A stretch of DNA of 6,023 bases from positions 1 through 6,023 of the forward strand of contig LKMM01000167.1 of NCBI GenBank assembly GCA_001563885.1. The letters run 5' to 3'. Numbering within the stretch: position 1 is the stretch's first letter; every line of letters starts with the position of its first letter. The notes under the pieces were generated by a model. The model was not told the DNA's origin and searched no databases. It was given only the letters and a program-made list of their open reading frames with translations. This stretch comes from Natrialbaceae archaeon B1-Br10_E2g27 (GTDB taxonomy: Archaea > Halobacteriota > Halobacteria > Halobacteriales > Natrialbaceae). The translations under genes and the position numbers were made by a program. Positions 1 through 6,023 of this stretch are shown piece after piece.

Positions 1-1
1 T

Positions 2-1009
2 ATGAATATGCTCGTCGACGGCGAGTGGCGAACCGATGCGTTCGAAACGACAAACGAGGAAGGGTCGTTCGAACGTCAGACAACCACGTTTCGCAACTGG
101 ATTCGTGATGATCCCGACGCTACATTCCAGCCCGAAGCCGGCCGATACCACCTCTATGTCTCGTCTGCGTGTCCGTGGGCCCACCGAACGCTCGTGGTCC
201 GGGCGCTTGTGGGACTCGAGGACGCCATTTCGGTGTCGGTCGTCGACCCCTACCGTGGTGAAGACGGCTGGCAGTTTACGCCCGATAAGGAGGGCTGTAC
301 GCCCGATCACATCCATGGAGTCGACTATCTCCGGGAACTCTACGTCGAGGCCGACCCCGAGGCGACCTGTCGAGTGACGGTGCCCGTCCTCTGGGATAAA
401 CACCAGGAGACCATCGTCAACAACGAATCCCGCGAGATCATGCGGATGCTCGGTACTGCGTTCGACGACTACGCGACTCGAGACGTCGACCTCGCGCCCG
501 AAGCCGACCGCGAGGAAATCGACGACATCCTCGATGCGATTTACGAACCGATCAACAACGGCGTCTACCGGGCTGGGTTCGCCACGAAACAAGGGCCCTA
601 CGACGAGGCTGTAGACACGTTGTTCGACGCACTCGACCACTGGGACGACGTACTCGCAGACCAGCGCTATCTCGCCGGCGACCAACTCACCGAGGCTGAC
701 ATCGCGATGTTCACCACGCTCGTCCGCTTCGACAACGTTTATCACACCCACTTTATGTGTAACGTCAAGTTCATCCGCGAGTACGAGCACCTCTGGCCGT
801 ACCTGCGTGATCTCTATCAGACCCCAGGCGTCGCCGAGACGGTCGATATGGGCCACATCAGAGAACACTACTACACGACCCACCCCGACGTCAACCCCCA
901 CGGCATCATCGCCCGCGGCCCCGACCTCGAGTTCGAGGCCCCACACGACCGCGACGAGCTGCCGGGTGGCCCGCCTGATGATCTTGCCGCCGCCAGCGCC
1001 GACGACTGA
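2..1009 (+). CDS. Xi-class glutathione S-transferase family protein (glutathionyl-hydroquinone reductase-like)
   Basis: The 335-aa cytosolic protein belongs to the ECM4/YqjG (Xi) branch of the GST superfamily, whose members reductively remove a thiol adduct from hydroquinones using an active-site cysteine. The thioredoxin-like N-domain carries the catalytic CPWA motif at residues 57-60 (nucleophile C57), then GWQF (W90), the cis-proline segment VPVLWD (127-132) and the thiol-binding NNES (140-143). The helical C-domain has the GST N-capping segment LTEADIAMF (229-237) and the family's NP-GI-x-x-GP tail (298-307). It ends in an acidic extension of about 28 residues typical of halophiles. Length suits the family. 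The ATG is one base from the window edge, so the promoter is not visible; I accept this start because MNMLVDGEW gives a normal N-terminus and reading further left is impossible. It converges on the membrane-protein gene. The family call is firm. The physiological thiol and quinone are inferred, since haloarchaea are known for gamma-glutamylcysteine rather than glutathione. Confidence 0.9.
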   Translation: MNMLVDGEWRTDAFETTNEEGSFERQTTTFRNWIRDDPDATFQPEAGRYHLYVSSACPWAHRTLVVRALVGLEDAISVSVVDPYRGEDGWQFTPDKEGCTPDHIHGVDYLRELYVEADPEATCRVTVPVLWDKHQETIVNNESREIMRMLGTAFDDYATRDVDLAPEADREEIDDILDAIYEPINNGVYRAGFATKQGPYDEAVDTLFDALDHWDDVLADQRYLAGDQLTEADIAMFTTLVRFDNVYHTHFMCNVKFIREYEHLWPYLRDLYQTPGVAETVDMGHIREHYYTTHPDVNPHGIIARGPDLEFEAPHDRDELPGGPPDDLAAASADD

Positions 1010-1068
1010 TACCGATAGCTGTCGTCAAACGAGTGTGTATCGATACTGGCTCGAGGGGACAACGCGAG
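1010..1068. other. Gap between convergent genes, with a 10-bp palindrome
   Basis: This 59-bp spacer separates two converging stop codons (TGA at 1007-1009 and TGA on the minus strand at 1069-1071). It contains one perfect palindrome, GTATCGATAC (1037-1046), and a related CGATA at 1013-1017. There is no T-run on either strand that would mark an archaeal terminator, so any role in transcription end is unproven. Confidence 0.35.
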
Positions 1069-1377
1069 TCAGGCTTCGGCGTGTTGTTCGGATTCGTCCT
1101 CCTCGGAGTGGTCGCCAGCCGCGGCCGACCCATCGGTTTCATCCGGTGTCTCCTCGTCGGCGTCCGCTCGAGTTGCCTCGAGTTCGTTTCGCCAGGTTGC
1201 ATACCGGGGTTCGGCTTCGGGTTCGGCGACGAAGGTCCGCCAGAGAATCCACGCGGGAACGAGAATCGGGAGCAACGGTAGCAGGACGATCACCATGATC
1301 GCGGCGATGATATAGCCGAACACCGACATCTGGAGGTTCGGCACGTAGCCCGTCGACTCGCCGACCTTGATTGACAT
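1069..1377 (-). CDS. Small single-pass membrane protein with acidic tail, unknown function
   Basis: I do not recognise a named function for this 102-aa protein. Residues 1-17 are polar. Residues 18-48 form one long hydrophobic stretch (MSVFGYIIAAIMV followed by LLPLLPILVPAW) with prolines at 34, 37 and 41, a spacing that would kink a transmembrane helix. RTFV (48-50) follows, then a soluble tail of about 50 residues very rich in Glu and Asp (for example SEEDESE, 91-97). There is no cleavable signal peptide: the hydrophobic segment is too long, lacks a cleavage site and is not preceded by an Arg/Lys-rich n-region. Acidic tails usually face cytoplasm or medium in halophiles, so topology cannot be fixed. 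ATG at 1377 is the only sensible start; no Shine-Dalgarno is evident, suggesting a leaderless message. The ORF has typical halophile composition and a coherent hydrophobic profile, which supports it over the plus-strand overlaps. Confidence 0.78.
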   Translation of the reverse strand: MSIKVGESTGYVPNLQMSVFGYIIAAIMVIVLLPLLPILVPAWILWRTFVAEPEAEPRYATWRNELEATRADADEETPDETDGSAAAGDHSEEDESEQHAEA

Positions 1378-1397
1378 ACGCGAGAGTTCGCCCGTCC

Positions 1398-1418
1398 GAC
1401 TATTCGGTCTTTCGAAAG
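1398..1418 (-). promoter_or_regulatory. Possible promoter of the small membrane protein gene, with palindrome
   Basis: Read on the minus strand, a BRE-like CGAAAGACC is followed by GAATAG (complement of about 1400-1405), centred roughly 25 bp before the ATG at 1377. That spacing fits a leaderless haloarchaeal promoter, although the TATA element is weak. The perfect palindrome CTTTCGAAAG (1409-1418) covers the BRE position and could be either the BRE itself or a regulator site. The rest of the 87-bp gap (1378-1464) shows nothing else. Confidence 0.35.
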
Positions 1419-1464
1419 CTCCAGGCGCTCGAGAGCGTTGTGGGTCGGATTCGTCTCGAGGTAC

Positions 1465-2247
1465 TCACGCCTGTTTGCCGTCGAGAACGGCGGCTGCGTC
1501 GTCTTCGGGTCGGTAGCCGAGTTCGAGCATCGTCTCCGATAACGAGAGGAAGCGATCGGCGTTGTTGGAGATGCCGTGGGCAACGACGGGAGTCGACTCG
1601 AGTGGCGTTGTGGCTGCGGCGTCGATCAGCCGTTTGCAGTCGTCGGGGCTGAGCCACATCGCCCGGGCAAAGCGTTCGCCGGCGTCGTCTCGGTCGTCGA
1701 CTTCCTCGCGGAGCCCATCGGGAGTGAGTAGCCAGCCGATCCGAAGGGAAACGACGTCGATACCGTGGCGATTTGCGTAGTAGGATCCCATCGCTTCGCC
1801 GAAGACCTTGGTGACGCCGTAATAGGTGTCGGGATCTGGGGGATCGTCCGGTCTGATCACCTCGGGGTGGTCGACCGTCGTCTCCGGACGCGTCGGGGAG
1901 ACGACGTTACCCATATTGACCGCGTGGTTCGAACTCGAGAAGACGACCCGTTCGATGTCGTGGAAGACGGCGGCCTCGAAGACGTTGTAGACGCCTTCGA
2001 TGTTCGGTCCCGAGACGCCATCCCACGCTGCATGCGGGTCGGGGTTGGCCGCGAGATGGATCACCACGTCCTGGCCAGCCAGTTCAGAGCGGACAGTCTC
2101 ACGGTCGGCGACGTCGATCGGCGTCGTCTCGAGATCTTCGCTTTCGCTGTGTGAAAACAGCGTCAACTCGACGTCACGATTCTCGAATGCCGTGATGGCT
2201 TCGCGGCCGACTGACCCTGATGCGCCGGTGATCGCAATGTTCGTCAT
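1465..2247 (-). CDS. NAD(P)-dependent extended SDR, Azf/uronate dehydrogenase-like
   Basis: This 260-aa soluble protein is a sugar-type oxidoreductase of the extended short-chain dehydrogenase family. The Rossmann motif TGASGSVG is at residues 7-14, IHLAANPDP at 63-71, NIEG at 82-85, VFSSSNHAV at 102-110 (catalytic Ser among 104-106), and the catalytic pair Y143-x-x-x-K147 in YYGVTK. SLRIG (167-171), RAMWLSPDDC (195-204) and HGISNN (224-229) follow. This order, especially SSNHAV and MWLSxxDC, matches what I recall of archaeal Zwischenferment (NAD-dependent glucose-6-phosphate dehydrogenase of Haloferax) and uronate dehydrogenases, so oxidation of a sugar or sugar acid at C1 is the best guess. 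The frame stays open 69 codons upstream of MTNIAITG, but that stretch is low-complexity and overlaps the transducer gene. The ATG at 2247 starts exactly at the first beta strand and has a well-spaced promoter. The end of beta-2 (LTLFSHSE, 28-35) lacks the usual acidic residue, hinting at NADP use. The substrate is not proven. Confidence 0.88.
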   Translation of the reverse strand: MTNIAITGASGSVGREAITAFENRDVELTLFSHSESEDLETTPIDVADRETVRSELAGQDVVIHLAANPDPHAAWDGVSGPNIEGVYNVFEAAVFHDIERVVFSSSNHAVNMGNVVSPTRPETTVDHPEVIRPDDPPDPDTYYGVTKVFGEAMGSYYANRHGIDVVSLRIGWLLTPDGLREEVDDRDDAGERFARAMWLSPDDCKRLIDAAATTPLESTPVVAHGISNNADRFLSLSETMLELGYRPEDDAAAVLDGKQA

Positions 2248-2267
2248 ACGGCTGTCGACAGGGGCCG

Positions 2268-2278
2268 AGTAAAAATAT
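2268..2278 (-). promoter_or_regulatory. TATA-type promoter of the SDR gene (leaderless)
   Basis: On the minus strand the sequence reads ATATTTTTA (complement of 2270-2278), centred 27 bp upstream of the ATG at 2247. This is the expected TATA distance when transcription starts at or next to the start codon. No Shine-Dalgarno lies between them. The T5 run may also help terminate the upstream transducer transcript, whose stop lies about 75 bp before it. Confidence 0.6.
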
Positions 2279-2329
2279 GGCGGGCCGGCGTGTTCGGGCC
2301 GCCGAAAGAGGGGCGGGCCGGCGAGTTCG
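2279..2329. repeat. Short GC-rich direct repeats between SDR and transducer genes
   Basis: Two 18-bp direct copies, GGCGGGCCGGCG followed by t/a and GTTCG, lie at 2279-2296 and 2312-2329 and differ at one base. A third core, GGGCCGCCG, sits between them at 2296-2304. Each outer copy contains the self-complementary GCCGGC. The pair is immediately upstream of the SDR TATA-like box and downstream of the transducer stop. It could bind a regulator, aid termination through local structure, or be a local duplication. Confidence 0.6.
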
Positions 2330-2350
2330 AGTCTGTTACGTTCTGTTCGA

Positions 2351-4102
2351 TCAGTCGGCGAGTGTGGCGTCTTCACCGGCCTCGAGTTTGAACTGCTCGA
2401 GGTGGTCGTAGAGGTCGTCGCTGGTGTGGCTGAGGTCGGTTGCGGTGTGTGCAACGTCGTCCATCGCGTGGGCTTGTTGGTCGACGGCGGCGGTGATCTG
2501 CTGGCTCGAGGCGCTGATCTGTTCGCTGAGCGAGGCGGCGTCGTCGACCATCATGCTGACCTCGTCTGCGCTTTCGGCCTGTTCGGTAACGGCGTCGCTG
2601 ACTTCCGCGGCTCCTTGGCTGGTCGATTCGATCGCCGTTTCGATCTGCTCGAGTCGGTCGACGACGTCGTCGACTGCCGACGCACCGGCTTCGATCTCGG
2701 TGTTTGCTGTTTTGATTCCCGAGGCGACCTCGCTGGTCTGGTTTTGGACGGTGGTGACGATTGTATCGATCTCTTCGGCGTGTGCTTTCGACTCTTCGGC
2801 GAGTGATTTGACCTCGTTTGCGACGACTGCAAAGCCGCTGCCGGCCTCGCCGGCGCGGGCAGCCTCGATGTTGGCGTTCAATGCAAGCAGGTTGGTCTGG
2901 TCGGCGATGTCGTGGATGATCTCGAGGATTTCGCTGACCTCGAGCATCCGTGACTCGAGGCGGTCGATCTCGTCGGTGATCGTCGCGGAGGCCTCGGTTG
3001 CTTCTTCGATCTGGTCGACGGCTGTGGTCGCTTCCTCGACGCCGGTGACGGCAAACTCGCGGGCTTCATCCGAGAGGGCGTCGATCTGCTGGGCGCTTGC
3101 GGTGATCTGTTCGATCGAGGCCGACAGCGAGGAGACGGCCTCGTCTGCGACGTCGGTCCGTTCGGCAAGCGTCTCCATTCCCTCGGCCATCTCCTCACCC
3201 GAGGCGGTGATCTCCTCGATTGTGCCTGTGACCTCCTCGCTGTTTGCGCTCAGTTCGTTACTGGTCGCTGCAAGATCCTCGCCGAGGGTGTCTATTCGAT
3301 CGAGGACTGCTCGGATGTTGTCGACGGCGGTGAGAAGCGAGGCGTTCATTCGCTCGAAGCGTTCCTGTACGGTCCGCGTCTCCGGACAGTCGACGTCAGG
3401 ATCGGGAACCGTCGGCTCGATCGTCAGGTCGCCGGCTGCCAGCCGATCCAGTTTCGACTCGAGGTTGTCGATGACCGACGCCTGGTATGTCTCGAGTGCG
3501 TCTTTCTCTCGCCTGGCTTCGACGCGTTCGGTGACGTCGTTTATGACTTCCATGCCGCCAAGCAGCTGTCCGTCCTCGTCGCAGAACGGAACAGCGGTTC
3601 GACTGATATGGATCGTCTCGCCGTCGATTTCGACTGTCTCCTCGCGCTCGCGAACGCGCTCGTCGCGGTCGAAGGCTCGCTCTATGAGGGGGTCGCCGCC
3701 GTGGATCTCTGCGGGATGGCGATCCAGCGCCGCGTCTTCGGTCGTCTCGAACAACTCGCGGGCTCGCCTGTTGATCCGCGTGATGGCTCCGTCTTCGTCG
3801 ACGAGCATCGTCGGATCCTCGAGGCCGTCGAGGACGCTCTCGAGGACCACGCCCACACGCCCGCTCTCGACGCCATCTACGTCGGCTTCTTCGACGTTCT
3901 CCGTCGTCGATGGCTCAGTTTCGGCGGCTGTCTCCCCCTCGAGTTCGTCGGTCTGTGTAAGCAGGTCGACCGATCGTTCGGTCTCGGTATCGCCGGAACG
4001 GTCGGTTGCGGTAGCCGTCCCCTCGTTACGTGCCGATTCGGACTGTTCGACAACTGATGCCAACAATGACCACATAGTACAGACTCTATGATAATTTGGC
4101 AT
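2351..4102 (-). CDS. Soluble methyl-accepting (Htr-type) transducer with PAS and HAMP domains
   Basis: This 583-aa protein signals to the CheA/CheW array controlling the archaellum. An acidic linker (about 25-80) leads to a PAS domain (about 83-195, from the LESVLDGLEDP region to INDVTERVEA). A HAMP-like segment with the hallmark RLAAGDLTIEP follows (about 215-267), then the long coiled-coil signalling hairpin to the C-terminus. The conserved hairpin tip runs from IADQTNLLALNANIEAARAG to GFAVVANEV (about 399-431). Candidate methylation or deamidation pairs are in GTIEEITAS (E296/E297), ASIEQITAS (E331/Q332) and ASSQQITAA (Q534/Q535). No transmembrane segment is visible, so it is probably cytoplasmic and senses an internal signal through PAS; no ligand can be named. 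The frame extends 13 codons further to an ATG at 4141, but the ATG at 4102 follows a strong Shine-Dalgarno and the longer start would sit almost on the TATA box. A third ATG at 4075 lacks an SD. Confidence 0.93.
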   Translation of the reverse strand: MPNYHRVCTMWSLLASVVEQSESARNEGTATATDRSGDTETERSVDLLTQTDELEGETAAETEPSTTENVEEADVDGVESGRVGVVLESVLDGLEDPTMLVDEDGAITRINRRARELFETTEDAALDRHPAEIHGGDPLIERAFDRDERVREREETVEIDGETIHISRTAVPFCDEDGQLLGGMEVINDVTERVEARREKDALETYQASVIDNLESKLDRLAAGDLTIEPTVPDPDVDCPETRTVQERFERMNASLLTAVDNIRAVLDRIDTLGEDLAATSNELSANSEEVTGTIEEITASGEEMAEGMETLAERTDVADEAVSSLSASIEQITASAQQIDALSDEAREFAVTGVEEATTAVDQIEEATEASATITDEIDRLESRMLEVSEILEIIHDIADQTNLLALNANIEAARAGEAGSGFAVVANEVKSLAEESKAHAEEIDTIVTTVQNQTSEVASGIKTANTEIEAGASAVDDVVDRLEQIETAIESTSQGAAEVSDAVTEQAESADEVSMMVDDAASLSEQISASSQQITAAVDQQAHAMDDVAHTATDLSHTSDDLYDHLEQFKLEAGEDATLAD

Positions 4103-4106
4103 AGAT

Positions 4107-4115
4107 ACCTCCCCC
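4107..4115 (-). promoter_or_regulatory. Strong Shine-Dalgarno deciding the transducer start
   Basis: The minus strand reads GGGGGAGGT, then four bases, then the ATG at 4102. This is a near-perfect match to the anti-SD of archaeal 16S rRNA and selects this ATG over those at 4141 and 4075. The upstream complement CCCCA (mRNA sense, 4123-4127) can pair with TGGGG (4112-4116) across a 6-nt loop, partly covering the SD. Confidence 0.75.
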
Positions 4116-4144
4116 AATTCTGTGGGGCAGATTTCGAACAAGCC

Positions 4145-4155
4145 TACAATAATAG
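4145..4155 (-). promoter_or_regulatory. Probable TATA box of the transducer gene
   Basis: The minus strand reads CTATTATTGTA, the most A/T-rich segment in the 95-bp gap after the Bat-type gene. With TATA-to-start spacing of about 27 bp, transcription would begin near 4123, giving a leader of about 20 nt that contains the Shine-Dalgarno. No clear BRE consensus is seen next to it. Confidence 0.45.
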
Positions 4156-4197
4156 GGCCACGTTGGGTACTGGCTGCGTTCGGCCGTCTCGTGGGGA

Positions 4198-6023
4198 TTA
4201 CGTCTCGAGTTCGTGCCCGTCGACCCGACTGCCGAGTGCGTCTTCAGTAAGCTTTCGAACGCAGTGACGAAGGTGTTCTTGAAACGTCGACGGCGCGATG
4301 TCCAGTGAGGCCGCAACCGCTTTGCCCGTACTCTCCCGGGGCCACTCGAAAAAGCCGCTGTGGTAGGCTACCTCGAGGACTTCTCGTTGTCGCCGTGTCA
4401 GATCGAGTTCTCGGCCATCGTCGTGGTCACCTCGTGTGGACTCTCGTCTGGCCTGGAGTTCACTCGAGGGATAGCGCTGTGTAAACTGCTCGATGAACTC
4501 ACTGGCGGCCACACTGGTCGGAAACGCCATCGTAACCCTTCGGCTGTCGCTGCGGGCAACCAGCCGTTTGAACTGCCCGCCTCGGTCGACGATCATCCGT
4601 GCGACCGAGGGGCCAGCGACGCGAAGTTCGACGGCCAACTCGTCGTCTCGACTCGAGAGAACGCGACCGTGTTCGATGCCGACGGCGTCCTCGAGGGCCG
4701 ACTCGAACGTCTCGGCGTCGATACCGGTTACCGTTCCGTATGCGAGGTGACTGGCCTCGGTCTGTGGGAGCACCCGATCGATCGTGACCGTCGCGGGAAG
4801 GGATTGTGCGAACGCAAGCAGCGTCGTCGTCGGTTTGCCGATCGAAAACTCGAGTTCGACCTGCTGGTCGCTAAGGAGTGTCTGGCGCTGTTCGACCGAT
4901 CGAATCGCCCCGGCGATCGTCGCTGCGAGTTCCGAGAGAACCATCTGGGTTTCATCATCGAAGGTTTCGGTACTATTTGCATACACCGTCAGGATGCCGT
5001 CGGCGACCTGTCCGGTCGAAAGCGAAACGGCAAACACCGAGCGGTAGCCACGGGCGAGGGCTTCTCGCTGCCAGTGACCGTCCCGAAGCCCTTCTGCGAC
5101 CGATCGAACGACAGTCGGCGTAGACGTTTTCGCGACATGGACAGCCGGTTCGGGCGTCTCGTCGTCGGTCTGTATGCGTCTATCGATGGCGTCGAGATAC
5201 CCCTGTTCGTCGCCGGCCCACTGCCTGGGCGTGATGCTCTCACCTCGCTCGTCGACCTCGCCGAGCCAGACGAGGGCGAACGGATCGGCATCAGCGAGGC
5301 GTTCACAGACGATCCGCGAGACGGCCTCCCGTGTCGTCACGCCCAACAGCGCGTTCGTAATCTTTCTGACTCGGTCGTTGACCTCGTTGAGTTTCGCCAG
5401 GCGTTCGGTTCGCTGGCTGAGCATCTTATCGTGTTGTTTCAACTCGCGTTCGCGGCTGATTCGTGAGAGGACAGCCTCGGCGTTTGTCGTAAGCGTCTCG
5501 ACGATCTCGAGCGTTTGGTCGTCGAGTTCTGTGGCCGCGGTCGGTTCGATCACGAGCAAGCCATACTGGCCGAGAGGAACGTATGCGCAGGTTCCTGTGG
5601 CCGGGTCGTCTCCTCGGACAGTCGTCGCCCCATCGATGAACGCCTGCCAGCCTGGGTCGTCTTCGGCCGGCTCGATTGGAATGCGTCCGTCGGCAACTTG
5701 CTCGCCGGTGTCGGCGACCGGCATCGCCTGTGGGCGATTTGCTGTCGGGTCACCACCGGTGGCGATCGGCTCGAGTCTACCCAGTTCATCGTCGAACTGG
5801 TAGACTGTCGCCGACTCGCCGATGAGAACTGTCGTCGCGTCCGCGATCCGTCGACATACCTCTGCTGGGCTCTCGGATCGAACGAACTCTCGAGTAATGC
5901 GGTTTAGGTGATCGAGCGTTCGGGCATGCTTGCGACGTTCTGAGATATCCCGGCCGAACACACCGATACCGACGACGGCCCCCTGTTCGTTTTCGATTGG
6001 GACCAGAGACAGTTCGTGGGGGA
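4198..6023 (-). CDS. Bat-type sensor/transcription regulator (PAS-GAF-GAF-BAT-HTH_10), N-terminus missing
   Basis: The visible 607 residues belong to the bacterioopsin-activator-like family, soluble haloarchaeal regulators that couple PAS/GAF sensing to a C-terminal HTH. Numbering from the first whole codon, residues 1-30 are the end of a PAS domain (VVGIGVFGRDISERR). A GAF domain follows (about 35-185), a charged helical linker (about 186-221), a second GAF (about 222-375, with LVWLGEVDE), a BAT domain (about 380-525) and the HTH_10 domain from LTRRQREVLEVAYHSGFFEW (541 on) through EHLRHCVRKL, leaving a 16-residue tail and a TAA stop. The frame is open to the window edge and PAS sequence continues across the GTG at 5959-5961, so that codon is not the start. 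More PAS and possibly receiver domains are expected off the window. The gene ends 95 bp before the transducer, in the same direction. The signal and target genes cannot be told from the sequence; nothing here shows it regulates bacteriorhodopsin. Confidence 0.92.
   Translation of the reverse strand, partial: PHELSLVPIENEQGAVVGIGVFGRDISERRKHARTLDHLNRITREFVRSESPAEVCRRIADATTVLIGESATVYQFDDELGRLEPIATGGDPTANRPQAMPVADTGEQVADGRIPIEPAEDDPGWQAFIDGATTVRGDDPATGTCAYVPLGQYGLLVIEPTAATELDDQTLEIVETLTTNAEAVLSRISRERELKQHDKMLSQRTERLAKLNEVNDRVRKITNALLGVTTREAVSRIVCERLADADPFALVWLGEVDERGESITPRQWAGDEQGYLDAIDRRIQTDDETPEPAVHVAKTSTPTVVRSVAEGLRDGHWQREALARGYRSVFAVSLSTGQVADGILTVYANSTETFDDETQMVLSELAATIAGAIRSVEQRQTLLSDQQVELEFSIGKPTTTLLAFAQSLPATVTIDRVLPQTEASHLAYGTVTGIDAETFESALEDAVGIEHGRVLSSRDDELAVELRVAGPSVARMIVDRGGQFKRLVARSDSRRVTMAFPTSVAASEFIEQFTQRYPSSELQARRESTRGDHDDGRELDLTRRQREVLEVAYHSGFFEWPRESTGKAVAASLDIAPSTFQEHLRHCVRKLTEDALGSRVDGHELET

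Noticed and set aside
1371..1657. Several short Arg/Ser-rich frames on both strands around the membrane-protein/SDR junction
   Set aside because: They overlap real genes, show random-looking basic composition unlike acidic haloarchaeal proteins, and lack start signals.
2248..2454. A 69-codon N-terminal extension of the SDR
   Set aside because: It is low-complexity Thr/Ser/Pro sequence overlapping the transducer gene and spanning the intergenic repeats. The Rossmann fold and promoter spacing both place the start at 2247.
2424..4091. A 555-codon open frame on the plus strand opposite the transducer gene
   Set aside because: It is Ser/Arg-rich with no recognisable motif, and the opposite strand encodes a complete PAS-HAMP-signalling protein. 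Long antisense frames are expected from GC-rich haloarchaeal codon use.
4103..4141. Longer transducer start at ATG 4141
   Set aside because: The TATA-like box would lie only a few bases upstream and there is no Shine-Dalgarno, whereas the ATG at 4102 has a strong one.
4360..5466. A 368-codon open frame on the plus strand opposite the Bat-type gene
   Set aside because: It has no domain motifs or promoter and sits entirely over well-recognised GAF, BAT and HTH_10 coding sequence.
5959..5961. GTG as start of the Bat-type gene
   Set aside because: PAS-like sequence continues in frame through it to the window edge, so the gene is truncated by the window rather than starting here.
1..6023. Frequent CTCGAG, TCGA and GTCGAC words across the window
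   Set aside because: They follow from haloarchaeal preference for Leu-Glu, Val-Asp and Ser codons rich in C and G, mostly inside genes, and are not spaced as repeats.

Overview
The window looks like ordinary chromosomal DNA from a haloarchaeon. The evidence is the high GC content, strongly acidic proteins, frequent GAC/GAG/CTCGAG-type codon use, and typical haloarchaeal families: a Bat/HTH_10 regulator and a soluble PAS-HAMP transducer. A Natrialba, Haloterrigena or Natrinema-like genus is plausible, but the sequence alone does not settle it. I see no rRNA, tRNA, CRISPR array, insertion sequence or phage gene.

Layout. (1) Bases 2-1009, plus strand: a Xi-class, glutathionyl-hydroquinone-reductase-like thiol transferase, whose promoter lies outside the window. 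(2) A 59-bp gap between convergent genes. (3) Four genes on the minus strand: a 102-aa single-pass membrane protein (1069-1377), a 260-aa extended SDR of the Azf/uronate dehydrogenase type (1465-2247), a 583-aa soluble methyl-accepting transducer (2351-4102), and the C-terminal 607 residues of a Bat-type sensor-regulator with PAS, GAF, GAF, BAT and HTH_10 domains (4198 to the right edge, N-terminus missing). No non-coding stretch exceeds about 105 bp.

The minus-strand genes do not look like one tight operon. Their gaps are 87, 103 and 95 bp, and each gap holds a plausible promoter. The SDR promoter is the clearest: an A/T-rich box centred 27 bp before its ATG, as expected for a leaderless transcript. 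The transducer instead has a strong Shine-Dalgarno sequence and an inferred 5' leader of about 20 nt, which also fixes its start.

Functional reading. The transducer and the Bat-type protein are neighbouring sensors, neither with a membrane segment in the visible part. One would feed the CheA/CheY motility pathway and the other transcription, so they may respond to related intracellular cues. The thiol transferase and SDR are metabolic or redox enzymes with no demonstrated link to the sensors. I found no convincing undescribed system. The points most worth a second look are the SDR's altered cofactor-selecting residue, the thiol used by the Xi-class enzyme, the transducer/regulator pairing, and the compact 103-bp repeat and promoter region at 2248-2350.
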